Part shown: positions 1-6,968 of the stretch, piece by piece
Layout of the letters: every line of letters begins with the position of its first letter
How positions within the stretch are numbered: position 1 is the stretch's first letter
DNA from: Streptomyces avidinii
GTDB taxonomy: Bacteria > Actinomycetota > Actinomycetes > Streptomycetales > Streptomycetaceae
DNA length: 41,227 nucleotides
Reading direction: 5' to 3'
Assembly: GCF_014650695.1 (NCBI RefSeq)
Contig: NZ_BMVL01000007.1
Location: forward strand, 1-41,227
Translations under genes and position numbers: made by a program
Notes under the pieces: model-generated
What the model was told of the DNA's origin: nothing
Databases searched by the model: none
What the model saw: the letters and a program-made list of their open reading frames with translations, nothing else

Positions 1-757
1 GCTTCTCATCGACGGCGTCCGGCCCCTCTCGGGGGCGGAAAGGCGCCGGACAGCGGCTATTCCGTCGTGGGGACGGGTCAGCGCACGTAGGCGTCTCAGA
101 AGGCCAACGGTTTGCCCCAATTGCCCCTGCCTGCACCCCTGCCCGTGGACTCAGTCCCTCGCTGACCTGCATCCACGACGACATAGTCGAGGGATCAGCC
201 GTCAGCCCCTCTCAATGGCCCCGGCCGGTCGTCGGACGCGTGGAGGGGAAGCGTCAACGGGTCGTGGGCGGCTTATGTCCAGCCCTGGACGGTCGTCGGA
301 CGCTGAGAGATGAGGAGCGCGTAGCGATTGGATGCGCTTCCCCCGGCCCGGCAGGCCGCTCCGGATGGGCCCGGCCTCGGAAGTGCGCCCACCCCGGCCG
401 GGTCGCGGATCTCTGATGTCCCCGTCCATGAAAGGAAGGCCCGGCCCGTTCCTTTGGGGGTTTCCCGGCAGTCTTCGGATTTCCGGGGCGGGACGGTCGG
501 TCAAGGGTGGCCGAAGGCCATCGCGCAGCGACGCGACGACGAAGGAGGAGCGCCCTTGAGGGACCGGCCCGACACGGAGAGACGATGAGACTGACGGGAA
601 ACCCCCATACGCGTCCCTGACCACCGCCCCCGCGGACCCGGCCCACCGCAGACCCCCGAAGGTCACCGACCCCGCCCGCGCGACCCCCTGCCCTCCCGCA
701 CCCCCGCTCCCACCCCCGCTCCCATCCCCACCCTCACCCCGGCCCCCCGAAGCCCCC
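1..757. other. Gene-poor stretch, no convincing CDS
   Basis: No reading frame here has a good start, ribosome-binding site and credible protein composition. Open frames on both strands are arginine/proline/glycine-rich, as expected from GC-rich non-coding DNA. Visible structure: a 14-bp direct repeat CGGTCGTCGGACGC at 226-239 and 290-303, and a long imperfect inverted repeat at 456-606 (listed separately). No tRNA-like cloverleaf was recognised. Confidence 0.5.
456..606. repeat. Imperfect 151-bp inverted repeat (MITE-like or large hairpin)
   Basis: The ends are an exact 12-bp inverted pair, GGGGGTTTCCCG (456-467) and CGGGAAACCCCC (595-606). Similarity continues inward with mismatches: CAGTCT, CGGG and GGT blocks, then TCAAGGG opposed to CCCTTGA. 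About 50 bp of each arm can therefore pair. There is no ORF between the arms. It may be a non-autonomous element or a decayed structured spacer. No target-site duplication was obvious. Confidence 0.4.
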
Positions 758-991
758 TCAGAGGTACTCGCGGGCGAATTCCACCGCCCATTCCACCGCG
801 GCCAGCGGGACGCTGCCCGAGTCGGGGGCGATGGCGAGGCGGGCCGACTCCCAGTCCTGGTCGTGGTCGCGGAAGATCGCGAAGTGACCCTCCTCCACGA
901 CTCCTTCCGGCCTGACCAGGAACTCGATCGCCCGGTCGTCGCCATCCGTGCCGACCGTGGCGATCTCCATGTCACCGACTACGAAAACCAC
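758..991 (-). CDS. Small hypothetical protein (77 aa)
   Basis: A GTG start at 991 is preceded by a purine-rich GGGGCGCGAGA stretch and gives a short acidic protein of 77 residues. An internal ATG lies at codon 8. Composition is protein-like: it opens VFVVGDMEIATVG and ends in an amphipathic stretch (AVEWAVEFAREYL). There is no signal peptide or membrane segment. I do not recognise the family. It lies just downstream of a small membrane ORF on the same strand, so the two may be co-transcribed. Function unknown. Confidence 0.5.
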   Translation of the reverse strand: MVFVVGDMEIATVGTDGDDRAIEFLVRPEGVVEEGHFAIFRDHDQDWESARLAIAPDSGSVPLAAVEWAVEFAREYL

Positions 992-1004
992 TGTCTCGCG
1001 CCCC

Positions 1005-1193
1005 TCAGTTGCCGCCGTTCCGGAACACCGGCAGGAGCAGGCCCATGAGGACCGCCCCCGCCACCATCAGGACGCCCGCCGCGGCGACGATGACCGTGCC
1101 GACCCGGCTTCCCGCTCGCCCTGGTGCATGCCTCCAGCCTCCACCGCGGCACGGGCGCCCGCATGAGTGCGCGTACTCATGCGGCGTACTCAT
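1005..1193 (-). CDS. Small single-pass membrane protein, start uncertain, possibly frameshifted
   Basis: The C-terminal half is a clear hydrophobic helix (TVIVAAAGVLMVAGAVLMG) ending VFRNGGN. The only in-frame ATG (1193) lies in a short tandem repeat and gives an unconvincing Cys/Arg/Gly-rich N-terminus. A better start is the ATG at 1129, which has GGTGGAGG 8 nt upstream and reads MHQGERE, but that frame is offset from the helix. A one-base frameshift around 1110-1128, real or a sequencing error, would join them. Function unknown. Confidence 0.35.
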   Translation of the reverse strand: MSTPHEYAHSCGRPCRGGGWRHAPGRAGSRVGTVIVAAAGVLMVAGAVLMGLLLPVFRNGGN

Positions 1194-1206
1194 GCGGCGT
1201 ACTCAC
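1161..1206. repeat. Short tandem/inverted repeat of GCGTACTCATGCG units
   Basis: GCATGAGT (1161-1168) is the inverse of ACTCATGC (1175-1182). The GGCGTACTCA unit then recurs at about 13-bp spacing through 1206. It overlaps the nominal start of the small membrane ORF and argues against that start being real. Confidence 0.5.
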
Positions 1207-1490
1207 GCCTCGTACCGTCCCGCCCTCACGCCCTCGTACCGACGCCCCGCGCCCGTGCGGCGTACCGGGCGCTCCCGATCTTCTGCGGCACCCGGGGTGA
1301 CGAGCGCAACACCATGCGCTCCCACCCACCCCAGCTCCACCCATTCCGCAGGTCGGGGCGGGGCGCGGCCCCGGATTCCAAGGGGGGACCGCACCCCCAC
1401 CCACCCATTGCCCGAAGTGGGACAAATCAACCTCGGGCCACTCTTCGAAAACGCACGTCACGCTCGCACCCGGGCCCGTAAGCTCCCGTC

Positions 1491-2702
1491 ATGCAGGTGA
1501 TCCAGTCAACCAAACTCGCCAATGTCTGTTACGAGATCCGCGGCCCCGTGCTCGAAGAGGCGATGCGGCTCGAAGCAGCAGGTCATCGCATCCTCAAGCT
1601 CAACACGGGCAACCCCGCGGCCTTCGGCTTCGAGTGCCCGCCGGAGATCCTTGAGGACATGCTCCGCAACCTGGGCACCGCCCACGGTTACGGCGATGCG
1701 AAGGGGCTGCTCTCCGCGCGCCGCGCGGTCATGCAGCACTACCAGACCAAGGGCATCGACCTGGACGTCGAGGACATCTACCTCGGCAACGGCGTCTCCG
1801 AGCTGATCCAGATGTCGATGCAGGCGCTGCTCGACGACGGCGACGAGGTCCTGGTCCCCGCACCGGACTACCCGCTGTGGACCGCCTCCGTCTCCCTCGC
1901 CGGCGGCACGGCCGTGCACTACCGCTGCGACGAGCAGTCCGACTGGATGCCCGACCTCGCCGACATCGAGCGCAAGGTCACCGATCGCACCAAGGCGATC
2001 GTCATCATCAACCCGAACAACCCGACCGGCGCCGTCTACGACGAAGAGATGCTGCGCGGGCTGACGGACATCGCGCGCCGCCACAACCTGGTCGTCTGCT
2101 CGGACGAGATCTACGACCGGATCCTGTACGACGGCGCCGTGCACCACAACACCGCCGCCATCGCCCCCGACCTGCTGACGCTGACCTTCAACGGGCTCTC
2201 GAAGAACTACCGCGTCGCCGGCTACCGGGCCGGCTGGATGGCGGTCTGCGGCCCGAAGAAGCACGCCTCCTGCTACATCGAGGGCCTCACGGTCCTGGCC
2301 AACATGCGCCTGTGCGCGAACATGCCCTCCCAGCACGCCGTGGCCACCGCGCTCGGCGGCCGGCAGTCGATCGAGGACCTGGTCCTGCCCGGTGGGCGGA
2401 TCCTGGAGCAGCGCAACGTCGCGTACGACCTGCTCACCCAGATCCCGGGCGTCACCTGCGTGAAGCCGAAGGGCGCGCTGTACGCCTTCCCCAGGCTGGA
2501 CCCGTCCGTCTACAAGATCAAGGACGACCGGCAGATGGTCCTCGACCTGCTGCGGGCCGAGAAGATCATGGTGGTGCACGGTACGGGCTTCAACTGGCCC
2601 GAGCCGGACCACTTCCGGATCGTGACCCTGCCGAACGCCAAGGATCTGGCCGATGCGGTGACCCGGATCGGGAACTTCCTCGACGGCTACAGCCAGGTGT
2701 AG
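1491..2702 (+). CDS. alaA: Pyridoxal-phosphate aminotransferase, AlaA-type (glutamate-pyruvate class)
   Basis: A 403-residue fold-type I aminotransferase, probably making alanine from pyruvate and glutamate, in the cytoplasm. Visible family features are the NPNNPTG turn at 174-180, SDEIYD around 204-209 (Asp205 contacts the PLP pyridine nitrogen), and SKNYRVAGYRAGW with the Schiff-base Lys238. A conserved HFRI segment near the C-terminus carries the substrate-carboxylate arginine. Length and the N-terminal sequence VIQSTKLANVCYEIRGPV match AlaA/YfbQ-like proteins. The ATG at 1491 opens the frame and no strong Shine-Dalgarno is visible. The gene appears monocistronic. The exact substrate is inferred from family only. 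Confidence 0.9.
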   Translation: MQVIQSTKLANVCYEIRGPVLEEAMRLEAAGHRILKLNTGNPAAFGFECPPEILEDMLRNLGTAHGYGDAKGLLSARRAVMQHYQTKGIDLDVEDIYLGNGVSELIQMSMQALLDDGDEVLVPAPDYPLWTASVSLAGGTAVHYRCDEQSDWMPDLADIERKVTDRTKAIVIINPNNPTGAVYDEEMLRGLTDIARRHNLVVCSDEIYDRILYDGAVHHNTAAIAPDLLTLTFNGLSKNYRVAGYRAGWMAVCGPKKHASCYIEGLTVLANMRLCANMPSQHAVATALGGRQSIEDLVLPGGRILEQRNVAYDLLTQIPGVTCVKPKGALYAFPRLDPSVYKIKDDRQMVLDLLRAEKIMVVHGTGFNWPEPDHFRIVTLPNAKDLADAVTRIGNFLDGYSQV

Positions 2703-2824
2703 GCGCGTACGCGCGGTCTCGCCGGCGTCCACCCGGTGAGACGCACCCCCAACAACAGGATTCAGCTCAACTTTAGAACCAATCCAATGTAGGATGGTCT
2801 CCTGACCACGCAGGAGGCCACCTC

Positions 2825-3217
2825 ATGTACGAGCCGATCCGCACGAAGCCGGTCGTCCACCGCATGGGCGCCGCCCCGGCCGACTACCCCCACAGCAGCC
2901 GTGCCGAAGCGCTGGACGTGCAGCTCGCCGGCCATCTCGCCGCCCTTCTCGCCGTCACCGACGAGCTCGGGCTCGACGAGGACGCCACCGAGATCGCCGC
3001 GCAGGTCGCGCGGCTGCGCGGAGCCCAGCCCGCCCGCGCGCCGCGGCACTCCCCCGAGGGCGCTGCCGCACTGCACCAGCGCGCCCACGACCTCGCCGCC
3101 CGCGCGCTTCTCGTCGCCGCGTCCCGCGCCGACACCACCGTCGCGATCCTCGCGGCCGAGCGCATGGACGCGCACGCCGCCGCCCTGAAGTCCTCGGACC
3201 TGGCCGGCGCCCTCTAG
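2825..3217 (+). CDS. Conserved actinobacterial hypothetical protein (130 aa)
   Basis: An ATG at 2825 follows a perfect AGGAGG (2812-2817) at 7-nt spacing. The 130-residue product is predicted mostly alpha-helical and Ala/Arg-rich (for example LAGHLAALLAVTDELG and AARALLVAASRADTTVAILAAERM), with no signal peptide, membrane helix or motif I recognise. Upstream AT-rich DNA holds a possible -10 TAGGAT (2790-2795), but no convincing -35 at proper spacing. It is followed by a short GC hairpin. Function unknown; probably soluble. Confidence 0.75.
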   Translation: MYEPIRTKPVVHRMGAAPADYPHSSRAEALDVQLAGHLAALLAVTDELGLDEDATEIAAQVARLRGAQPARAPRHSPEGAAALHQRAHDLAARALLVAASRADTTVAILAAERMDAHAAALKSSDLAGAL

Positions 3218-3218
3218 A

Positions 3219-3237
3219 CGGCCCCGGTCCGGGGCCG
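3219..3237 (+). terminator. Short GC-rich hairpin after the 130-aa gene
   Basis: CGGCCCCGG-T-CCGGGGCCG is a 9-bp palindrome with a one-base centre, directly after the TAG stop, with no T-run. It could be a factor-assisted terminator or simply a stabilising 3' hairpin. Confidence 0.4.
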
Positions 3238-3296
3238 CGGAGGCTCCGGACCGGGTGCCACGGTCCCTGCGCGCGAGCCTGCGGCAGGGGCGGAAA

Positions 3297-3326
3297 TTGG
3301 ACAGATTCCGGTGCTCCGAACACGAT
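3297..3326 (+). promoter_or_regulatory. Candidate promoter of the RDD gene
   Basis: TTGGAC (3297-3302), an 18-bp spacer, then CACGAT (3321-3326), about 100 bp upstream of the ATG at 3428. It matches the housekeeping sigma consensus only moderately. Predicted from sequence alone. Confidence 0.3.
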
Positions 3327-3427
3327 GAGGGCTGAAAGATCGCGGCAGCACGGGGGAGGCCGCTCCACATGGTCAATCTCCTCCGCTCCGCTTCGTCCCC
3401 GTTCGAGCATTCTGGAGAGATTCGCCC

Positions 3428-4081
3428 ATGAGCTTCGGCGACCCGAACAATCCGTACGGCCAGCAGCCCCCGCAGGGCCAGCCCGGCCACCCGCAGCAGG
3501 CCCCGCAGGGCGTCCCTCCGCAGTACGGCTACCCGCAGCAGCCTCCGCAGGGCGCCGTCCCGCAGTACGGCTACCCGCAGCAGGCCCCGCCGCCGTACGG
3601 TGCCTACCCGCCGCCGGGAATGCCCGCGCCGGGCATGCCGGGTTCGGGGATGCCGCCGCTGGCCCACTGGGGGCTGCGCGTCGGCGCGTACCTGCTCGAC
3701 CTGCTGATCATCCTCGGCCCGATGTACGCGCTGATCGGTCTCGGCGCGGCCGTCGCCAGTGACGAGTCGACCGAGGCGATCGCCGGCATCCTCAGCTTGA
3801 TCGGCATGCTGTACACGCTCGGCATGGCCGTCTTCCAGCTGTACAAGGAAGGCACCACCGGCCAGTCGATCGGCAAGAGGATCGTCGGCATCAGCCTGCA
3901 CCGTGAGACCGACGGGTCCACGATCGGCTTCGGCATGGCGTTCGTCCGCAAGCTGGCGCACTTCCTGGACGGCGCCGCCTGCTACATCGGCTACCTGTGG
4001 CCGCTGTGGGACGAGAAGAAGCAGACCTTCGCCGACAAGGTGTGCAGCACCGTCGTCATCAAGGTGAACCAGAACGGCTGA
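3428..4081 (+). CDS. RDD family membrane protein with Pro/Gln-rich N-terminus
   Basis: 217 residues; GGAGAG lies just upstream of the ATG. Residues 1-75 are a low-complexity cytoplasmic tail of repeated PQQPPQG and QYGYPQQ blocks. An RDD domain follows: LRVGAYLLDLLIILGPMYAL (first helix with its Arg and two Asp-type positions), a second helix around ILSLIGMLYTLGMAVFQLY, the conserved GQSIGKRIVGI loop, and a last membrane stretch before WDEKKQTFADKV. RDD proteins are small multi-pass membrane proteins, some implicated in ion or solute exchange, most uncharacterised. Pro/Gln-rich extensions are common on actinobacterial membrane proteins and often mediate partner contacts. Transport substrate unknown. 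Confidence 0.88.
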   Translation: MSFGDPNNPYGQQPPQGQPGHPQQAPQGVPPQYGYPQQPPQGAVPQYGYPQQAPPPYGAYPPPGMPAPGMPGSGMPPLAHWGLRVGAYLLDLLIILGPMYALIGLGAAVASDESTEAIAGILSLIGMLYTLGMAVFQLYKEGTTGQSIGKRIVGISLHRETDGSTIGFGMAFVRKLAHFLDGAACYIGYLWPLWDEKKQTFADKVCSTVVIKVNQNG

Positions 4082-4123
4082 TCGCCGCACGGTGAGGACC
4101 GGTGGCGACTCCCTGCCGAGGGA

Positions 4124-4555
4124 TCACCGGGCCGCCCGCGCGAACTCCGCGCCGGCGACCCCGCACCAGGGCACCGTCGCCACCGGCCACACCGGGCCGA
4201 CCGCCTCCCCGTACTCGGTCGCGCCCGGGGCCACGACCGGGATCTTCACCAGCGCCTGCGCGGCCCGCCCGCCCGGGTCCGCATCGGCGCGGTCGCGGAA
4301 CCCCACCGTGACGACGTAGGCGCCCGGCCCCTCGGGGCGTCCCGTCGCCTCCACGGCGGCCACCACCCGGCGGCTCGCCGGATCGATTCGGCACCCGGTG
4401 ACCCGTACGTCCTCCACCGCCGCCCGCGGCGGTGCCTGTGGCGGATCGCCGCCGCTCGCCCACACGTACAGAGCCAGCGGGGCGAACACCAGCAGCCCGG
4501 CCACCGTCACCAGGCCGACCAGCCAGCCCTGCCACTTCAACGCACTCACGCCCAT
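4124..4555 (-). CDS. Membrane-anchored hypothetical protein (143 aa)
   Basis: The chosen ATG at 4555 has GGGAGGA 8-9 nt upstream; the open frame extends to 4648 but without a comparable site. After MGVSALKWQG comes one transmembrane helix (WLVGLVTVAGLLVFAPLALYVW). An exported domain of about 110 residues follows with predicted beta character (RRVVAAVEATGR, AYVVTVGFRDR, LVKIPVVAPG) and two cysteines that could pair. This looks like an FxLYD/DUF-type extracellular beta-sandwich, but I cannot name the family. It is transcribed divergently from the TelA operon. Confidence 0.6.
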   Translation of the reverse strand: MGVSALKWQGWLVGLVTVAGLLVFAPLALYVWASGGDPPQAPPRAAVEDVRVTGCRIDPASRRVVAAVEATGRPEGPGAYVVTVGFRDRADADPGGRAAQALVKIPVVAPGATEYGEAVGPVWPVATVPWCGVAGAEFARAAR

Positions 4556-4655
4556 GCCCCGATCCTCCCGGGCCGCCGCCCCGCCCACCAGCACCCGAGG
4601 GCCCACACAGCATTTCGAAGTGGGACCACCTGGACACCTGACGTTCATTCAACTC

Positions 4656-4680
4656 CTCGCGGAATGTGGGTTTCCGCGAG
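4656..4680 (+). promoter_or_regulatory. Perfect 9-bp inverted repeat in front of the TelA operon
   Basis: CTCGCGGAA (4656-4664), 7-nt loop, TTCCGCGAG (4672-4680), ending 12 nt before the GTG start at 4693. As DNA it could be a repressor operator. As RNA it would occupy the ribosome-binding region, where no normal Shine-Dalgarno is visible. The alternative GTG at 4666 would lie inside the loop. Confidence 0.45.
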
Positions 4681-4692
4681 CACGCTGCACCC

Positions 4693-5787
4693 GTGAGACG
4701 CATCCTAGGAATCGTCCTGGGCCTCCTCCTGATCGGCGGCGTGCTCTACCTCGTCGCGTTCCAGGGGCAGGATCACCCAGAAACCACGGCAACGAAGACC
4801 GTGCGTGGCGTCATCGGCTCGGAGAAGTCCGAATTCTTCCGCGACCCCGACGTCGTCAAGGCCCTTGCCGCCAAGGGCTACACCGTGAAGACGGAGACCT
4901 CCGGCTCCTGGGCGATGGACCAACTCGCCCTCAAGGAGTTCGACTTCGCCTTCCCCAGCAGCAGTGAACCCGCCAAGGAGGTCGCGGCGGCGGCCGGGCT
5001 CAAGGGAGCCCAGGAGACCAGGCCCTTCTTCTCCCCGCTCGTCGTCATCGCCCGACCCGGCGCCGCCAAGGTGCTGGCCGACAACGGCCTCGCCAGGATG
5101 ACCGGCAAGAACTCCGGGACCCTGCTCATGGGCGCCTTCCTCAAGGCCGCCGGTGAGGACCGCACCTGGCAGCAGCTGCCCGGCTCCGCGGCCCACGCCG
5201 AGCTGACCGGCACGGTGTTCATCAAGACCACCGACCCTGCCTCCTCCAACTCCGGCGCCCTCTTCCTCGCCGCCACGTCCAACGTCGCGAACGGCAACAC
5301 CGTGGTCGCCGACGACGCCGGCATCGCCCGCACCGCACCCCTGATGCGGAAGCTGATCTCGGTCCAGGGTGCGCTGGAGCCCAGCACCGACGACCCCTTC
5401 CGGGCCTTCATCAGCGGCAGCGGCGAACCGCTGATCCTGGTGTACGAGTCCCAGGTGGCCTCGCTGCTGATGCAGCACCAGGATCCGGGCGACATGGTCG
5501 TGCTCTACCCGGACACCACCGTCAACTCGGCGCACACCTTCGTGCCGCTGACGGAGCGGGCGCGGGAGCTGGGCGCCCTGCTCGCCACCGATCCGAAGCT
5601 GCGCGAACTGGCCGTGCTCCGCGGGTTCCGCCCGCAGGAGGGCGTGGCCGAGTTCACCGCCGCGACGATGCCGCACACCGCCTACCTCAACACGGGTCTG
5701 ACCGGCATCCGCCAGGTCGGCACACCCACCGTCAAGATCCTGATGGCGCTGGCCCAGCGCGCCAAGGGCCAGGGGGACACGCCATGA
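4693..5787 (+). CDS. Membrane-anchored solute-binding-like protein, first gene of TelA operon
   Basis: From the GTG at 4693 the product is 364 residues. An N-terminal anchor helix (RRILGIVLGLLLIGGVLYLVAF) is followed by a periplasmic-binding-protein-like domain outside the cell: FRDPDVVKALAAKGYTV, then FDFAFPSSSEPAKEV, FFSPLVVIARPGAA, DPASSNSGALFLA and GEPLILVYESQ, the order expected for type-2 solute-binding folds. There is no lipobox. A longer frame starts at GTG 4666 but would begin inside a hairpin. The stop overlaps the next ATG (ATGA). Ligand unknown. In this operon it probably acts as an extracellular sensor or adaptor for TelA rather than for an ABC permease, since none is encoded here. 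Confidence 0.75.
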   Translation: MRRILGIVLGLLLIGGVLYLVAFQGQDHPETTATKTVRGVIGSEKSEFFRDPDVVKALAAKGYTVKTETSGSWAMDQLALKEFDFAFPSSSEPAKEVAAAAGLKGAQETRPFFSPLVVIARPGAAKVLADNGLARMTGKNSGTLLMGAFLKAAGEDRTWQQLPGSAAHAELTGTVFIKTTDPASSNSGALFLAATSNVANGNTVVADDAGIARTAPLMRKLISVQGALEPSTDDPFRAFISGSGEPLILVYESQVASLLMQHQDPGDMVVLYPDTTVNSAHTFVPLTERARELGALLATDPKLRELAVLRGFRPQEGVAEFTAATMPHTAYLNTGLTGIRQVGTPTVKILMALAQRAKGQGDTP

Positions 5788-6968
5788 CACTGACACCGCC
5801 CGAGGACACGTCCTTCCACCTGAGCCCTCCGGAGCCCGTCGCCCCCGTACGCAGGGAGCAGGCCGCCGGGCTGGTCCCGCTCCAGGACGGCGTCCGTGAG
5901 GAGATGGCCCGCCGGGCCGGGGAGTACGTGGGCTCGCTCGCCGCGATCGACGCCCGCTCCCCCGAGTTCGCCCAGCGCATCGGCGAGATCGCCGGACTCG
6001 GCGCGGCCGACGTCCGCACCGCCGCCCAGCAGTCCAACCGGATGCTGGAGCGGGCCGTACGCTCGCTGGGCTCCGACGGCGGTGGCGACGCCCAGGCCCG
6101 CGTCGCCGGGTCGCTGGTCGAGCTGCGCCGCACCGTCGAGGACCTCGACCCGCGGGACACGCCGGGCAAGGGCTTCAAGGGGATCCTCTCGAAGCTGGGC
6201 GGTAACAGGTTCCGCGACCACGTGGCGAAGTACGCCTCCTCGCAGGCCGCCCTCAACAAGATCGTGGGCTCGCTGCGCAGCGGCCAGGACGAGCTGCGCC
6301 GCGACAACGCGGCCCTGCACACCGAGCGCTCGCGCCTGTGGGAGACCATGGGCAAACTGCAGGAGTACGCCGTCCTCACCGAGGCCCTGGACGGTGCCGT
6401 CGAGCAGCGGATCGCCGAGGCGGAGCACACCGATCCGCAGGCGGCCGACGCGATGCGCGCGGACGTGCTCTTCCCGGTCCGGCAGAAGCACCAGGACCTG
6501 TTGACGCAGCTGGCCGTGTGCGCGCAGGGCTACCTGGCGATGGACGTGGTCCGGCGCAACAACGACGAGCTGATCAAGGGCGTCGACCGGGCCGCCACCA
6601 CCACCGTGTCGGCGCTGCGGATCGCCGTGATGCTGGCTTCGGCCCTCGACAACCAGCGCAAGGTGATCGAGCAGGTCAATGCCCTGAAGGGGACCACCGA
6701 GGAGCTGATCCGGGGCAACGCGGAGATGCTGTCCACGCAGAGCGGCGAGATCCAGCGGATCGCGGCCGACCCGGCGGTGGGCGTGGAGACCCTGCGGACG
6801 GCCTTCGCGCAGATCTACCGGACGCTGGACGCGATCGACGCGTTCAAGGTGCAGGCGACGCAGAACATGGCGGCGACGGTGGAGTCGCTGGCCGGGGAGT
6901 TGCAGACGGCGTCGGCGCATCTCGCGCGGACGCGGACCGCCGGTGCGCTCGACGGGGGTTCCCGGTGA
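5784..6968 (+). CDS. telA: TelA-family toxic anion resistance protein
   Basis: 394 residues, soluble and long-helical throughout. It carries the TelA signature region: LGGNRFRDHVAKYASSQAALNKIV, then RSRLWETMGKLQEYAVLTEALD, DVLFPVRQKHQDLLTQLAV and AMDVVRRNNDELIKGVDRA (positions about 145-285). TelA proteins are linked to tellurite and other chemical-stress resistance and belong to the Ter/TelA stress network; their biochemistry is unresolved. The ATG overlaps the previous stop by 4 bp, and the stop overlaps the GTG of the VWA gene, so translation is probably coupled. The context suggests a cytoplasmic partner of the surface binding proteins. Homology to the family is clear; the phenotype is inferred. 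Confidence 0.88.
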   Translation: MTLTPPEDTSFHLSPPEPVAPVRREQAAGLVPLQDGVREEMARRAGEYVGSLAAIDARSPEFAQRIGEIAGLGAADVRTAAQQSNRMLERAVRSLGSDGGGDAQARVAGSLVELRRTVEDLDPRDTPGKGFKGILSKLGGNRFRDHVAKYASSQAALNKIVGSLRSGQDELRRDNAALHTERSRLWETMGKLQEYAVLTEALDGAVEQRIAEAEHTDPQAADAMRADVLFPVRQKHQDLLTQLAVCAQGYLAMDVVRRNNDELIKGVDRAATTTVSALRIAVMLASALDNQRKVIEQVNALKGTTEELIRGNAEMLSTQSGEIQRIAADPAVGVETLRTAFAQIYRTLDAIDAFKVQATQNMAATVESLAGELQTASAHLARTRTAGALDGGSR

